A DNA stretch of 64,000 bases, from contig CAXXFI010000002.1 in assembly GCA_963665155.2 (NCBI GenBank), positions 1,178,001 through 1,242,000 of the forward strand, read 5' to 3'. Below the pieces are notes generated by a model. That model made no database searches, was not told the origin of the DNA, and was given only the letters and a program-made list of their open reading frames with translations. A program made the position numbers and the translations under genes. Within the stretch, counting starts at the first letter, position 1, and each line of letters begins with the position of its first letter. Positions 63,389-64,000 of the stretch are shown piece by piece. The DNA is from UBA1141 sp963665155. GTDB taxonomy: Bacteria > Chloroflexota > Dehalococcoidia > Lucifugimonadales > UBA3495.

Positions 63389-64000
63389 CTAGATTATAGG
63401 CCAGCGTTGAGGGAAGGAAACGCCGGTCCTCTGCAACATTCCGGCTCCCAACTCCTGTACTTTTTGTATTAATTCCCATTCGTCTACGAATACCGGTTGG
63501 TGGTTTTCCACCACCACTTTGCCGTCCACCAGTACCGTGTGTACGCTACGACCGTCGGCGTTGTAGACCAGGTTATTAACAGGGTTGAACATGGTCCGCC
63601 ATTCCGGGCGCTTGGTGTCGAAAAGCACTAAGTCCGCCTTCTTTCCCGCTTCTATTGAGCCAATTTGATCGTCCAACCCCAAGGCTTTTGCGCCCTGGAT
63701 TGTAGCCATTTCCAAGGCTGTCTCGGCGGGTATCACGTTGGTGGTCTGGCGAGCGTCCTTGAAGAGCACGGTGATCAGGTACATGGAACGCATGGATTCG
63801 ACCAGACTGGAGTTGTTGCCAGCATCGGTGCCCAAGCCCACGCATATGTCCTGGGCCAGCATCTCCGGCAGCATTCCTTTGGAGGTAATGCCGTGTCCCA
63901 TCTTCAGGGCGGCGGTGGGACACATGACGCCCTTGGTCCCGGTGCGGGCCATGCAGTCCACTTCGCTCTGGTCCAAGCCGATGACATGGGCCAGAAGCAT
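63389..64000 (-). CDS. Amidohydrolase (cytosine/SAH-deaminase-like), 5' part beyond the window
   Basis: The visible 203 codons are the C-terminal half of an amidohydrolase-1 enzyme: LLAHVIGLDQSEVDCMARTG (metal His), GVMCPTAALKMGHGITSKGM, CVGLGTDAGNNSSLVESMRS (the conserved metal Asp), then ATIQGAKALGLDDQIGSIEA and GKKADLVLFDTKRP, the return to the composite beta domain. Such enzymes deaminate or dechlorinate nucleobases, triazines and related compounds. The N-terminal HxH is outside the window. Complete 3' end with stop at 63389. Confidence 0.9.
   Translation of the reverse strand: MLLAHVIGLDQSEVDCMARTGTKGVMCPTAALKMGHGITSKGMLPEMLAQDICVGLGTDAGNNSSLVESMRSMYLITVLFKDARQTTNVIPAETALEMATIQGAKALGLDDQIGSIEAGKKADLVLFDTKRPEWRTMFNPVNNLVYNADGRSVHTVLVDGKVVVENHQPVFVDEWELIQKVQELGAGMLQRTGVSFPQRWPII

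Overview
Likely organism. The window looks like a bacterial chromosome segment of moderate GC, probably from the Chloroflexota (Dehalococcoidia/SAR202-like lineages). This is inferred from gene content: two luciferase-like flavin monooxygenases, a CocE/S15 hydrolase, a DUF1800-DUF1501-NHL operon, a DUF385 (deazaflavin-type) nitroreductase-family protein, a D-amino-acid-oxidase-type flavoenzyme, a VioB-type ferritin-like protein and a pyruvate-dehydrogenase-type E1a/E1b/E2 cluster. No rRNA or other definitive marker is present, so this is a moderate-confidence call.

Layout. 1-7.5 kb: accessory genes around an intact tRNA-Gly(GCC), whose 3' end is repeated twice upstream (1678-1706 and 2878-2931). 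A 48-residue Pro/Gly-rich ORF sits two bases ahead of an E2 (UBC)-like protein with a C-terminal SEC-C motif; a divergent HTH regulator and a 39-bp palindrome lie upstream. An SBP, an MFS transporter, a VOC protein, an FMN reductase and a serine-recombinase remnant follow. 7.5-16 kb: a gene-poor stretch with two copies of a MITE-like element, an eroded MalT-type TPR gene, an IS1182-family element and an NHL remnant, then intact M24 peptidase and maleylpyruvate-isomerase-like genes. 16-31 kb: a decayed defence island. It holds a CBASS-like operon (CD-NTase, E2-like, nuclease-SAVED effector) inactivated by an IS3 insertion, in-frame stops and frameshifts, and an SNF2-type helicase gene cut by IS3, IS1182 and IS701 insertions and bounded upstream by an IS630 element. 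31-35.7 kb: housekeeping and redox genes (ferredoxin-thioredoxin reductase catalytic chain, SRPBCC, rpiB, pgl, CDGSH protein). 35.7-43 kb: IS481 and a second IS701 copy, a cyclic-nucleotide-binding remnant, a VioB-like ferritin protein and a frameshifted cyclase/AfsR-type ATPase gene containing an 8-bp tandem repeat. 43-64 kb: mostly intact catabolic and redox genes, with one more IS1182-type insertion at the start of an SDR gene and a 171-bp insertion inside a metallo-beta-lactamase-fold gene.

How it fits together. The 42-64 kb part reads as a heterotrophic core: 2-oxoacid oxidation, flavin-dependent oxidation, hydrolysis of amides and esters, and an amidohydrolase cut by the window edge. 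The 1-42 kb part is dominated by insertion sequences, of which at least six are precisely delimited by inverted repeats or target duplications, and by genes in decay. Removing the elements in silico restores reading frames at several sites (CD-NTase, MBL-fold gene, helicase).

Caveat. Single-base frameshifts also occur in genes expected to be useful (for example pgl), often at homopolymers, so some of the apparent decay may be sequencing or assembly error. The IS insertions and target duplications are not explained that way.
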